DNA of 64,000 nt, taken from positions 1-64,000 of the forward strand of contig JBFHML010000003.1 in NCBI GenBank assembly GCA_041594335.1. The letters run 5' to 3'. The notes beneath the pieces are model-generated. The model ran no database searches. It was not told where the DNA came from and saw only the letters and a program-made list of their open reading frames with translations. This DNA comes from JAGPUQ01 sp041594335. Lineage in GTDB: Bacteria; Pseudomonadota; Gammaproteobacteria; Pseudomonadales; Porticoccaceae. The position numbers and the translations under genes are program-made. Shown here in pieces: positions 8,463-16,132 of the stretch; positions within the stretch are counted from its first letter, which is position 1; every line of letters begins with the position of its first letter.

Positions 8463-8747
8463 TCAAGAGCGCCACTGCAACGGGCGCGGTTTCTGACTTT
8501 CGTCTTCGTCTTCACCGCCACAAGAAACAGGTGGCGGTCGGGGAATATGGCCAACTCGCTGGTCAGCGGGCAGATGCCGCTCACCCCAGGCGATCACCGC
8601 CTGCAGGCATAGAGCACGCTGCTCGTCATCTAGACGGCGTCCATCCGGCCAACGCCCCGTGGCTACGGCATCCTGCAGTGTCTGATAGACCTCGGGCGTA
8701 ATTCGGGAGAGCAAGTCATCGAGCTTCATGATCTGCGACTCTGACAT
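8463..8747 (-). CDS. YeaC-like DUF1315 family protein
   Basis: Small conserved protein of unknown function, 94 residues. The family core is clear: LLSRITPEVYQTLQDAVATGRWPDGRRL, then EQRALCLQAVIAWGERHLPADQRVG. The ATG overlaps the rhomboid gene's stop (TGATG) and is preferred over the TTG one codon before it. The downstream DUF2797 gene starts 10 bases after its stop, so the two are probably made together. Confidence 0.85.
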   Translation of the reverse strand: MSESQIMKLDDLLSRITPEVYQTLQDAVATGRWPDGRRLDDEQRALCLQAVIAWGERHLPADQRVGHIPRPPPVSCGGEDEDESQKPRPLQWRS

Positions 8748-9589
8748 CAAGCGCGGCTGCGGGCCGTAACGCCAGCTAGGGTGCCAAACGCCACGCCGAT
8801 CAGCAATCCAGTGACATGGGCACCGTTAGCGACACCGCCCTGAATAAACCAATCCACTACACCCACTAGGCACAGCAGTAACCAAGCCAGCATTAACGGC
8901 ACAATGCCCGGTGTCAGCCGCAACAAGGGATGGGGCGCCAATCGGTGGCGGATCCATATATAGCCAAGCAGGCCATAAACTACCCCCGATAGCCCCCCAA
9001 ACAAGCTATCCGGCTGCCATAGATACTGGCCAACATTGGCTCCCATCGCGGTTGCCAGGAAAATCAACAGAAAATTGCCGTGGCCGACCAACGCCTCGAT
9101 ACGGCGTCCAAACTCCCACATCCACAATGCATTGAAAACGATGTGGAAAATTCCGAAATGCAAAAAGGCCGGGGTGAGTAAGCGCCAGTATTCACCACGG
9201 GCAAAAGCAGTGGCTGGCGACTCCAGACGCAATTCTTCGCTGCCGAGCAGCGAAAAATCCTGAAAGGTGAGGCTGGAGACCCAATAGGGGGCGAAACTGA
9301 CCAACAGCGCGCCCGCCAACCCCAATAGTAGTACGGCCACGACGGCGGGGACCGCCCGCGCCTGGGAGGCCAACCCCTGTGCAGCCGCTGCGGTGCGCCG
9401 ATCGTATTCGCGCAGTACCACTAGTACCGTGGGGATATCTTCACGCCGAGCAACGCGTAGCAAACGCCGTTCGTCCGCACCCTCAATCCGGTGTGCAATA
9501 CCGCGGGCGGTCAACTGCAGAGACAGGATCTCACCGTCGAGACCCGGCGGCAGCTCGGCTACCGTGATCCAGGGCTCAACCTCGGTCAT
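8747..9589 (-). CDS. rhomboid family intramembrane serine protease
   Basis: Membrane protease that cleaves substrates within or beside the membrane. After a cytoplasmic N-terminal region of about 80 residues come hydrophobic helices starting near residue 82. The catalytic dyad is visible as Ser201 in GGLSGVVYG and His258 in NGAHVTGLLIG; the HIVFNALW helix supplies His149 and Asn153, which stabilise the oxyanion in GlpG. Length (280) and layout match GlpG-type rhomboids. It overlaps nadK upstream (ATGA) and DUF1315 downstream (TGATG). Substrates are unknown. Confidence 0.92.
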   Translation of the reverse strand: MTEVEPWITVAELPPGLDGEILSLQLTARGIAHRIEGADERRLLRVARREDIPTVLVVLREYDRRTAAAAQGLASQARAVPAVVAVLLLGLAGALLVSFAPYWVSSLTFQDFSLLGSEELRLESPATAFARGEYWRLLTPAFLHFGIFHIVFNALWMWEFGRRIEALVGHGNFLLIFLATAMGANVGQYLWQPDSLFGGLSGVVYGLLGYIWIRHRLAPHPLLRLTPGIVPLMLAWLLLCLVGVVDWFIQGGVANGAHVTGLLIGVAFGTLAGVTARSRA

Positions 9590-10500
9590 GCCTCGCCGTT
9601 ACCGTCATCGTGACGCACCGAATCCAACCGGCTCCCCCAGCCGAGCTTGGTACGACAAATTTGGTAGAAGTTGTGATCCACGGGATGGATCAGCCGCACT
9701 GGTCGCGGCCGCTTGCGAATACGAATGACATCTTCCGGCGCGGTCGTGAGCTCATATTGGCCGTCACAGGTAATCGCCGGGCACAATTCATCGCGTACCC
9801 CTACTCGAATCTCGATAGCGCTATCGCCATCGAGCACTATGGGTCGGCTATTGAGAGAGTGAGGATTCATCGGCACTAGCACAATGGCATCGAGCTGTGG
9901 ATGCAAAATAGGGCCACCTGCGGACAAAGCGTACGCGGTAGATCCGGTGGGCGTGGCGACGATCAGGCCATCGGAGTGTTGGCTATAGACAAACTGGCCA
10001 TCCACATAGAGCTCGAATTCCATCATGCGCACGGAACGTCCTGGGTGCAGCACGACATCATTGGCGGCTGTCCCGGAAGCGGCAACCACTCCCTGACGCG
10101 ATATTTCTGCGCCGAGCAGAAAGCGTTCGCTGAGTTGGTATTCGCCGGCAAGAACCCGGCCAATACCCTGCTCCATCGCTTCCGGTGGAATATCCGTGAG
10201 GAAACCCAAACGCCCCCGGTTGAGGCCCAACAAGGGTACGTCGAGTCCGGCGAGCGCACGAATCGCACCCAACATGCTGCCATCACCCCCCACGACGATC
10301 ACCAGATCCACGGCATCGGGCTTCAGAGTCCGACCCTCGACGATCTCGATGGAGCGATCGTCGAGCAGATTGGCTGTCGCTCGTTCGGCAACCACCGCGC
10401 GCCCATCACTCTTGAGGAAAGCAACCAGACGATTGAGGCTTTCCACCACTTCAGGGCTGCGAAGCCGGGCGACCACGCCGATGCGTTGAAAAGAGGACAT
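9586..10500 (-). CDS. nadK: NAD kinase
   Basis: Phosphorylates NAD to NADP. The GGDGSMLGA motif at residues 71-79, with the Asp expected to be catalytic, and TPTGSTAYALSAGGPI in the C-terminal domain identify the enzyme. The frame runs back to 10539, but the ATG at 10500 gives the standard start (FQRIGVVAR) and a 304-residue protein. No Shine-Dalgarno sequence is evident before it, and the leader would be only about 24 bases if the TATAAT at 10531 is the promoter. It heads a four-gene minus-strand run and diverges from the SOS cassette. Confidence 0.95.
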   Translation of the reverse strand: MSSFQRIGVVARLRSPEVVESLNRLVAFLKSDGRAVVAERATANLLDDRSIEIVEGRTLKPDAVDLVIVVGGDGSMLGAIRALAGLDVPLLGLNRGRLGFLTDIPPEAMEQGIGRVLAGEYQLSERFLLGAEISRQGVVAASGTAANDVVLHPGRSVRMMEFELYVDGQFVYSQHSDGLIVATPTGSTAYALSAGGPILHPQLDAIVLVPMNPHSLNSRPIVLDGDSAIEIRVGVRDELCPAITCDGQYELTTAPEDVIRIRKRPRPVRLIHPVDHNFYQICRTKLGWGSRLDSVRHDDGNGEA

Positions 10501-10530
10501 GAAGGGGTGGGACTGCGCAGGTGTTTTCTG

Positions 10531-10536
10531 ATTATA
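10531..10536 (-). promoter_or_regulatory. -10 box of the nadK promoter
   Basis: A perfect TATAAT on the minus strand lies 31 bases upstream of the nadK ATG. The matching -35 is weak, so strength and exact start site are uncertain. Confidence 0.45.
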
Positions 10537-10579
10537 CACAAGGGTCCTTTATTCCCAGTGGGACAGACTGGCACTAGAC

Positions 10580-10599
10580 CACTGTATATTTAAACAGTA
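10580..10599 (+). promoter_or_regulatory. LexA binding site (SOS box) of imuA-imuB-dnaE2
   Basis: The core CTGTATATTTAAACAG fits the gammaproteobacterial LexA consensus CTG-N10-CAG, with an A/T-only interior. It lies 44 bases upstream of the chosen imuA start, ahead of the three mutasome genes. No second copy is seen nearby. Confidence 0.88.
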
Positions 10600-10642
10600 T
10601 TCTGGTGCTGACCTGTGATTGCCTTCGGATTACCACACTCCC

Positions 10643-11371
10643 ATGCGCCCCAGCCACTCCCATCTGCTGCAGTATCCCGGACTCCGCCCGGCTGCGGCGG
10701 CCCAGAGCGCACCTTCGGGCATCGCCACCGGCAATCCCTCCCTGGACGCGCAGCTGCACTGGCGCGGCTGGCCGACAGCAGCCCTGACCGAGCTGCTAGC
10801 GGTCCCCGGGACCGGGGAGTTCCGCCTAGTCACGCCCACCCTGTCGCAGTTAGCTGCACGTGGATGGATCTTTCTGCTAGATCCCCCCTATCTGCCCCAC
10901 GCCCAAGCGCTGCGCCAAGTCGGATTGCCGACGGCACGCCTGCTGGTACTGCACTGCTCCAGCGGCGGCGACCAACTCTGGGCCGGAGAACAAATCCTCC
11001 GCTCCGGCACCTGCGCCGCTGCGCTCTTCTGGGAGCAGGACGCTAACTGGCGCCACGGGCAACTGCTGCGCCTGCAAAGCGCCGCTCGCACCGCAACTGG
11101 CCCGGTATTTCTGTATCGCCACCCACAAGCACTCCGCACCTGGTCACCGGCACCACTGCGCATTGGATTGCAAAGCCATGCCGCCGGAAATCGGCTGATC
11201 ATTCATAAGCAACCCGGCCCGAGTGGCCAGACGCTGCCACTGACATCTGCATCCGCGACGGCCCTGATCCACACCGAACCGAAATCACCGCTAGCCGCTT
11301 ACTCCCTTACACACCCAAGGGAGGCGAACAGGGAAGCCACCTCCCCATCACGGCCCCAGGCGCCACACTGA
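10643..11371 (+). CDS. imuA: translesion synthesis accessory protein ImuA
   Basis: RecA/SulA-like partner in the damage-induced mutasome with ImuB and DnaE2. The 242-residue protein contains LHWRGWPTAALTELLAVPGTGEFRLVTP near residues 40-65 and WIFLLDPPYLPHAQAL, which fit the proteobacterial ImuA family. The ATG at 10643 is used rather than an in-frame TTG at 10619; neither has a strong ribosome site. Its TGA overlaps the imuB ATG. The SOS box upstream implies LexA repression. The C-terminal 40 residues are low-complexity and poorly conserved. Confidence 0.87.
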   Translation: MRPSHSHLLQYPGLRPAAAAQSAPSGIATGNPSLDAQLHWRGWPTAALTELLAVPGTGEFRLVTPTLSQLAARGWIFLLDPPYLPHAQALRQVGLPTARLLVLHCSSGGDQLWAGEQILRSGTCAAALFWEQDANWRHGQLLRLQSAARTATGPVFLYRHPQALRTWSPAPLRIGLQSHAAGNRLIIHKQPGPSGQTLPLTSASATALIHTEPKSPLAAYSLTHPREANREATSPSRPQAPH

Positions 11372-12828
11372 TGTTGTGGCTGGGAATCCGTTGCCTAGAC
11401 CTACCCCTGGCGGCGCTAATAACTGACTACCGCCCCGATTATCCGCTGGCGATCCTCGACGGGCAGCGGATTTGCGCTTGCAACGCCGCTGCGGCGGCGG
11501 CAGGCGTCACTACCGCTCAACCCATTGCCAGCGCCCTTGCTCATTGTCCGACGCTGCAGACCCTCCCGCGCGATCCACAGCGGGAGAGCGTAGCCCTGGA
11601 ATCTCTTGGCATGGCCTGTCACAACTTCACGCCCAGGGTCGCCCTGCACCCCCCCACAGCCCTACTACTCGAGATAGGCGGCAGTCTGAAACTGTTCGGT
11701 GGCCTGGTCGCACTGCTTGCCAAGCTGCGTGCCCTGCTTGACCTCCATCGCCTACCTGCCAGTCTGGGCGCCGCATCTAGCCCGGCGGCAGCTTTGCTAT
11801 TAACCCATGCCGAGACCGACCCCCTGACCTATCTCGATCGTCACGGCGAGATCCAACCCAAAGTATTCACTGAGCATTTACACCGTCTGCCGCTCACCGC
11901 GCTCACATGCCTCCCCTCGGTCCGCAACGCGCTGTCACAAGCCGGTCTGGAGACGCTGGGCGACCTGCTCAAGCTGCCACCCAGCGCACTGGGCCGACGC
12001 TATGGCAAAGATTTGCTGCGCTATCTCCAGCGGATTCAAGGGCAATACCCAGACCCACAAACTCCCCTGACGCTACCGCCCGCTTTCCAGCGTTCACTCG
12101 AATTCGACCTCGGCGTCGAAGACGTGGAAACGCTTCTTTTCCCAGCCCGTCGCCTGCTCCAGGAGCTGAGTGGTTACCTACGCGCCCGCCAGCGCTCCTG
12201 CGGCAGCCTGCACTGGCAGCTGTCACAGCAGGACGGTGCCACGACCAAACTGCCATTGCGCCTCACTCATCCCCGAAGCGACCTACAGCACTTGCTTGAA
12301 CTCACCCGGCTGAGCTTCATAGGGTTGCGTCTCCCTGCACCAGTCACAGCGTTAGCGCTGCACTGCCGCGATCTACAGACCCCGACGACACATCAGTCGG
12401 ACCTGCTCGGTACCCTCGGGCGAGCGGCCGATATCGAGACCCTGGAAACCCTGTGCGATCGCCTCGGCGCTCGGCTCGGCACCGAGGCAATCCAACGCCC
12501 ACTATCTTGCGACGAGCATCTACCGGAACGCGCCGGGGTTCTCGCACCCCTGGCACAGGGCAAGGATCTTCAACCCGCTCTGCCGCAGGCACCGCGCCCC
12601 CTGTGGCTGCTGGAACCGCCACGACCACTGGCGACGCAGTGCAATCGACCCTGCCTGGCTGACAAACCACTAGCACTGGAGCCTGACCCGGAGCGAATCG
12701 AGAGCCACTGGTGGAGTACGCCTACAAGCCGCGACTACTTCCGAGGCCACAGTAGTGATGGCCGCCATTGCTGGGTGTATCGGGACCGCCGCAGCGGCGC
12801 CTGGTTTCTACACGGCCTGTTCGGCTGA
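11371..12828 (+). CDS. imuB: Y-family polymerase-like protein ImuB
   Basis: Catalytically degenerate Y-family polymerase homologue that bridges DnaE2 to the sliding clamp in the mutasome. The 485-residue protein begins LWLGIRCLDLPL, where active Y-family enzymes have a metal-binding DxDxF motif; it ends with the ImuB-specific tail around YRDRRSGAWFLHGLFG. The segment RNALSQAGLETLGDLLKLP near residue 190 is the expected helix-hairpin region. The start overlaps the imuA stop (TGATG), so translation is coupled. Confidence 0.9.
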   Translation: MLWLGIRCLDLPLAALITDYRPDYPLAILDGQRICACNAAAAAAGVTTAQPIASALAHCPTLQTLPRDPQRESVALESLGMACHNFTPRVALHPPTALLLEIGGSLKLFGGLVALLAKLRALLDLHRLPASLGAASSPAAALLLTHAETDPLTYLDRHGEIQPKVFTEHLHRLPLTALTCLPSVRNALSQAGLETLGDLLKLPPSALGRRYGKDLLRYLQRIQGQYPDPQTPLTLPPAFQRSLEFDLGVEDVETLLFPARRLLQELSGYLRARQRSCGSLHWQLSQQDGATTKLPLRLTHPRSDLQHLLELTRLSFIGLRLPAPVTALALHCRDLQTPTTHQSDLLGTLGRAADIETLETLCDRLGARLGTEAIQRPLSCDEHLPERAGVLAPLAQGKDLQPALPQAPRPLWLLEPPRPLATQCNRPCLADKPLALEPDPERIESHWWSTPTSRDYFRGHSSDGRHCWVYRDRRSGAWFLHGLFG

Positions 12829-12833
12829 TACCT

Positions 12834-12944
12834 ATGGATACAGGTCGTGAACAACCCGATCTACCCACGCCACCACACCTTATCGGACAGTACACCGGCA
12901 AGCGCCGTATGCCGCATGGTCCATCACAAGATCCTACGCCGTAG
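12834..12944 (+). CDS. possible 36-residue ORF between imuB and dnaE2
   Basis: An ATG five bases after the imuB stop opens a frame of 36 codons ending eight bases before dnaE2, filling the only gap in the cassette. The product would be proline-rich and basic (for example PDLPTPPHLIGQYTGKRR). No ribosome site is visible and I recognise no family; it may be chance in GC-rich DNA. Confidence 0.2.
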   Translation: MDTGREQPDLPTPPHLIGQYTGKRRMPHGPSQDPTP

Positions 12945-12952
12945 CTGATGCC

Positions 12953-15900
12953 ATGTACGCCGAACTGCATGCCATCAGCAACTTCAGCTTCCTGTGCGGC
13001 GCCTCGCACCCCCAGGAGTTGGTGCGGCGGGCCGCAGAATTGGGCTATGCGGCCATCGCACTGACTGATGAGTGTTCCCTGGCAGGTGCAGTACGCGCCC
13101 ACCTCGCAGCTAAGGAATACGGCATCCAGCTGATCCTAGGCAGCGAATTCCAACTTCGGGAAGGGATTCATCTGATTCTCTTGGCACCCAACCGGGAGGC
13201 CTATGGTGATCTCGCCAGCCTCATCAGTCTGGGTCGGCGGCGCAGCACCAAGGGCGCGTATGATTTGGGCCTGGGTGATCTGGCGCCTTATGCCAGGCAC
13301 TGCCTGGCGCTCTGGCGTCCCGGCCGGGACGGCAATCCGACCACCGGGGCCCGACTGCGCGGACTGTTCGAGCAACGCCTGTGGATCGGCATCGCCCGCC
13401 ACTTGGATGGCGACGGCGATATCTTCACCCAACAGTGCCGCATGGCGACGCTGCTGGGCATCCCCCCCGTCGCCTGCGGCGCAGTCACCATGCATTGCCC
13501 GCAGCGCAAGCCGCTGCTAGATGCCTTGACCGCCATCCGTCTCCATATCCCGATCCACGCCTTGGGCCGGCATCTGACCGCCAACGCTGAGCGCCACCTA
13601 CGCCCCTTGGCGCGGCTGCACGCCCTCTACCCCCAACCCCTGCTTGATGAAACCCTCGCTATCGCCGCGCGCTGTCACTTCTCACTTGATGAATTGCGTT
13701 ATGAGTATCCCGATGAGGTGGTTCCGGCCGGGACCTCCGCCGCAGCCCACCTGGCCGCTCTGGTCACCGAGGGCGCCGCCCGGCGTTGGCCCAGGGGAGT
13801 ACCACCGGCCATACAGACTGCCCTGAAACGCGAATTGGCAGTGATCTCCGAACTCGGTTATGAACACTATTTCCTGACGATCCATGACATCGTCGCCTTC
13901 GCCCGTGACCGCGGCATTCTCTGCCAGGGGCGCGGATCGGCGGCCAATTCCGTGGTCTGCTATTGCCTGTTCATCACCGAGGTTTCCCCGGAGCAGGTCG
14001 AGTTGCTGTTCGAGCGCTTCATTTCCCGAGAGCGGGATGAACCACCGGACATCGACGTCGACTTTGAACACGAACGACGCGAAGAGGTCATCCAATACAT
14101 CTATCGCAAATATGGTCGCGAACGTGCCGCCCTGACCGCGACCCTGATCACCTATCGCCACCGCAGCGCGGTGCGCGATCTGGGCAAGGCGCTGGGCCTC
14201 GACCCCTTGCTGATCGAGCGCCTAACCCAGTCCCAAATGCGCTGGGATCACAGTGACGAACTCGCCCAACAGTTGCGTGAACTGGCCGGCGGTGACGATC
14301 CGCGCCTGAGCTGGCTGGTCCGACTGGCAACAGAAATTCGTGGCTTTCCCCGCCACCTGTCCCAACATGTCGGCGGTTTTGTCATCAGCCGGGGCCCCAT
14401 TACCCAGTTGGTGCCCGTGGAAAACGCCGCCATGGCCGAACGCACCGTCATCCAATGGGATAAAGAAGACATCGAAGCCCTGGGACTGATGAAGGTCGAT
14501 GTGCTGGCTTTGGGCATGCTGAGTGCAATCCGCAAATGCCTGGCAACCCTGGCGGAGCTGGGAATCCCGATCAATAGCATCGATGCCATCCCACCGGGGG
14601 ATCCGGCCACCTATGACATGCTGTGTCGGGGCGACAGCATCGGTGTCTTTCAGGTCGAATCTCGCGCCCAAATGTCCATGCTGCCGCGGCTGCAGCCGCG
14701 CTGCTATTACGACCTGGTGATTCAGGTCGCCATCGTGCGTCCTGGCCCCATCCAGGGAGACATGGTGCACCCTTTTCTACGCCGCCGCGAAGGCAGTGAG
14801 CCGGTTAGCTACCCCAACGATGCCATCCGCGCAGTGCTTGAACGCACTCTGGGCGTCCCGATATTTCAGGAACAAGCGATCAAGCTAGCCATGGTGGCAG
14901 CCGGTTTTAGCGGCGGCGAAGCGGATCGCCTGCGGCGCGCCATGGCGAGCTGGGGCCAGAGCGGCAATCTGTCTTCCTTCGAGCGCAAGCTGATCGAAGG
15001 CATGACCGCGCGCGGCTACGATCTCGATTTCGCCCGCCGCCTGTTCGAGCAGATCAAAGGTTTTGGGGGGTATGGGTTCCCCGAGTCCCACGCTGCTAGC
15101 TTCGCGTTGCTGGTCTATGTCTCGGCTTGGCTCAAATGCCACTATCCGGCGCCCTTTTATTGCGCGCTGCTCAACAGCCAGCCCATGGGATTTTATTCTC
15201 CCTCACAGCTGATCCAGGATGCCTCCCGACACCACGTCGAGGTGCGCCCGGTGGATGTAATCCACAGCCACTGGCACCACAGGTTAGAAGTCACCACCGA
15301 TGGCAAACTGGCCCTGCGACTCGGTCTGCGCCTGGTACGCGGCTTGCACCGCGCCGCCGGTGAGCGCATCCGCCACGCGCGAAAACGACAGTCCTTTACC
15401 CACCTAGCGGATCTGGCCCGACGCGCCGACCTCGATCGCGGCCAACTCGCCGCCCTAGCTGCTGCCAATGCCCTGCAGCATTTCAGCCCCCACCGCCACC
15501 AAGCCCACTGGGACATCGCCGGACTCGAACCTCCTGCGCCACTGGCCACTGAGGTGGCGACTATAGAACGCCCTATTGAATTGCCCAGACCGAGTAGCGC
15601 AGCAGACCTGCTTGCCGATTACCGCGCTACCGGTCTGACGCTGGGCCCCCATCCCCTGGCATTGCTGCGTCAACACCCCTTATTTCGCCGCTGTGTCCGC
15701 CAGCAAGCACTGCCCGGACACCGCAATGGCAGCTTTGTCCGCGTCGCCGGGCTGGTCACCGGACGCCAACGTCCAGGGACCGCCTCCGGCATCCTCTTTC
15801 TAACCCTGGAGGACGAGACCGGGAATCTCAATGTCATTGTTTGGCGAAACCTGCAAGCCCGCTACCGGCCCATCCTGGGCAGTGCCCGGCTACTATTAGT

Positions 15901-16012
15901 CAAAGGGATATTGGAGCGTCGTCACGGAGTTTGTCACGTCATCGCAGGCGAATTGATCGACCACAGTCGCCTATTGGCTACACTGCCGGTCCCCTCTCGG
16001 GACTTCCGCTGA
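12953..16012 (+). CDS. dnaE2: error-prone DNA polymerase III alpha homologue DnaE2
   Basis: Polymerase of the SOS mutasome, able to extend past lesions with ImuA/ImuB. The 1019-residue chain starts with a PHP domain (MYAELHAISNFSFLCGASHP), has the catalytic palm motif PPDIDVDFEH at residues 364-373, and a C-terminal OB-fold (VRVAGLVTGRQRPGTASGILFLTLEDE) near residues 925-950. Length and the missing clamp-binding tail distinguish it from the replicative DnaE of about 1160 residues. It is the third gene after the LexA box; a 124-base spacer separates it from imuB. Confidence 0.95.
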   Translation: MYAELHAISNFSFLCGASHPQELVRRAAELGYAAIALTDECSLAGAVRAHLAAKEYGIQLILGSEFQLREGIHLILLAPNREAYGDLASLISLGRRRSTKGAYDLGLGDLAPYARHCLALWRPGRDGNPTTGARLRGLFEQRLWIGIARHLDGDGDIFTQQCRMATLLGIPPVACGAVTMHCPQRKPLLDALTAIRLHIPIHALGRHLTANAERHLRPLARLHALYPQPLLDETLAIAARCHFSLDELRYEYPDEVVPAGTSAAAHLAALVTEGAARRWPRGVPPAIQTALKRELAVISELGYEHYFLTIHDIVAFARDRGILCQGRGSAANSVVCYCLFITEVSPEQVELLFERFISRERDEPPDIDVDFEHERREEVIQYIYRKYGRERAALTATLITYRHRSAVRDLGKALGLDPLLIERLTQSQMRWDHSDELAQQLRELAGGDDPRLSWLVRLATEIRGFPRHLSQHVGGFVISRGPITQLVPVENAAMAERTVIQWDKEDIEALGLMKVDVLALGMLSAIRKCLATLAELGIPINSIDAIPPGDPATYDMLCRGDSIGVFQVESRAQMSMLPRLQPRCYYDLVIQVAIVRPGPIQGDMVHPFLRRREGSEPVSYPNDAIRAVLERTLGVPIFQEQAIKLAMVAAGFSGGEADRLRRAMASWGQSGNLSSFERKLIEGMTARGYDLDFARRLFEQIKGFGGYGFPESHAASFALLVYVSAWLKCHYPAPFYCALLNSQPMGFYSPSQLIQDASRHHVEVRPVDVIHSHWHHRLEVTTDGKLALRLGLRLVRGLHRAAGERIRHARKRQSFTHLADLARRADLDRGQLAALAAANALQHFSPHRHQAHWDIAGLEPPAPLATEVATIERPIELPRPSSAADLLADYRATGLTLGPHPLALLRQHPLFRRCVRQQALPGHRNGSFVRVAGLVTGRQRPGTASGILFLTLEDETGNLNVIVWRNLQARYRPILGSARLLLVKGILERRHGVCHVIAGELIDHSRLLATLPVPSRDFR

Positions 16013-16132
16013 AATGCGCCCCGATTCGGACAGGCGAGAGAGTCTCCAGCGGTCACCAAAACCCAGCCGCTCTCTTGCGTTACGTCAATAGATTGCAACA
16101 AAATGAAGTGTTTTCTACCCGGGGGTAAATTC

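Noticed and set aside
10560..10590. A TGGCAC motif resembling a sigma-54 promoter near the LexA box
   Set aside because: The required TTGC element is absent at the proper spacing.
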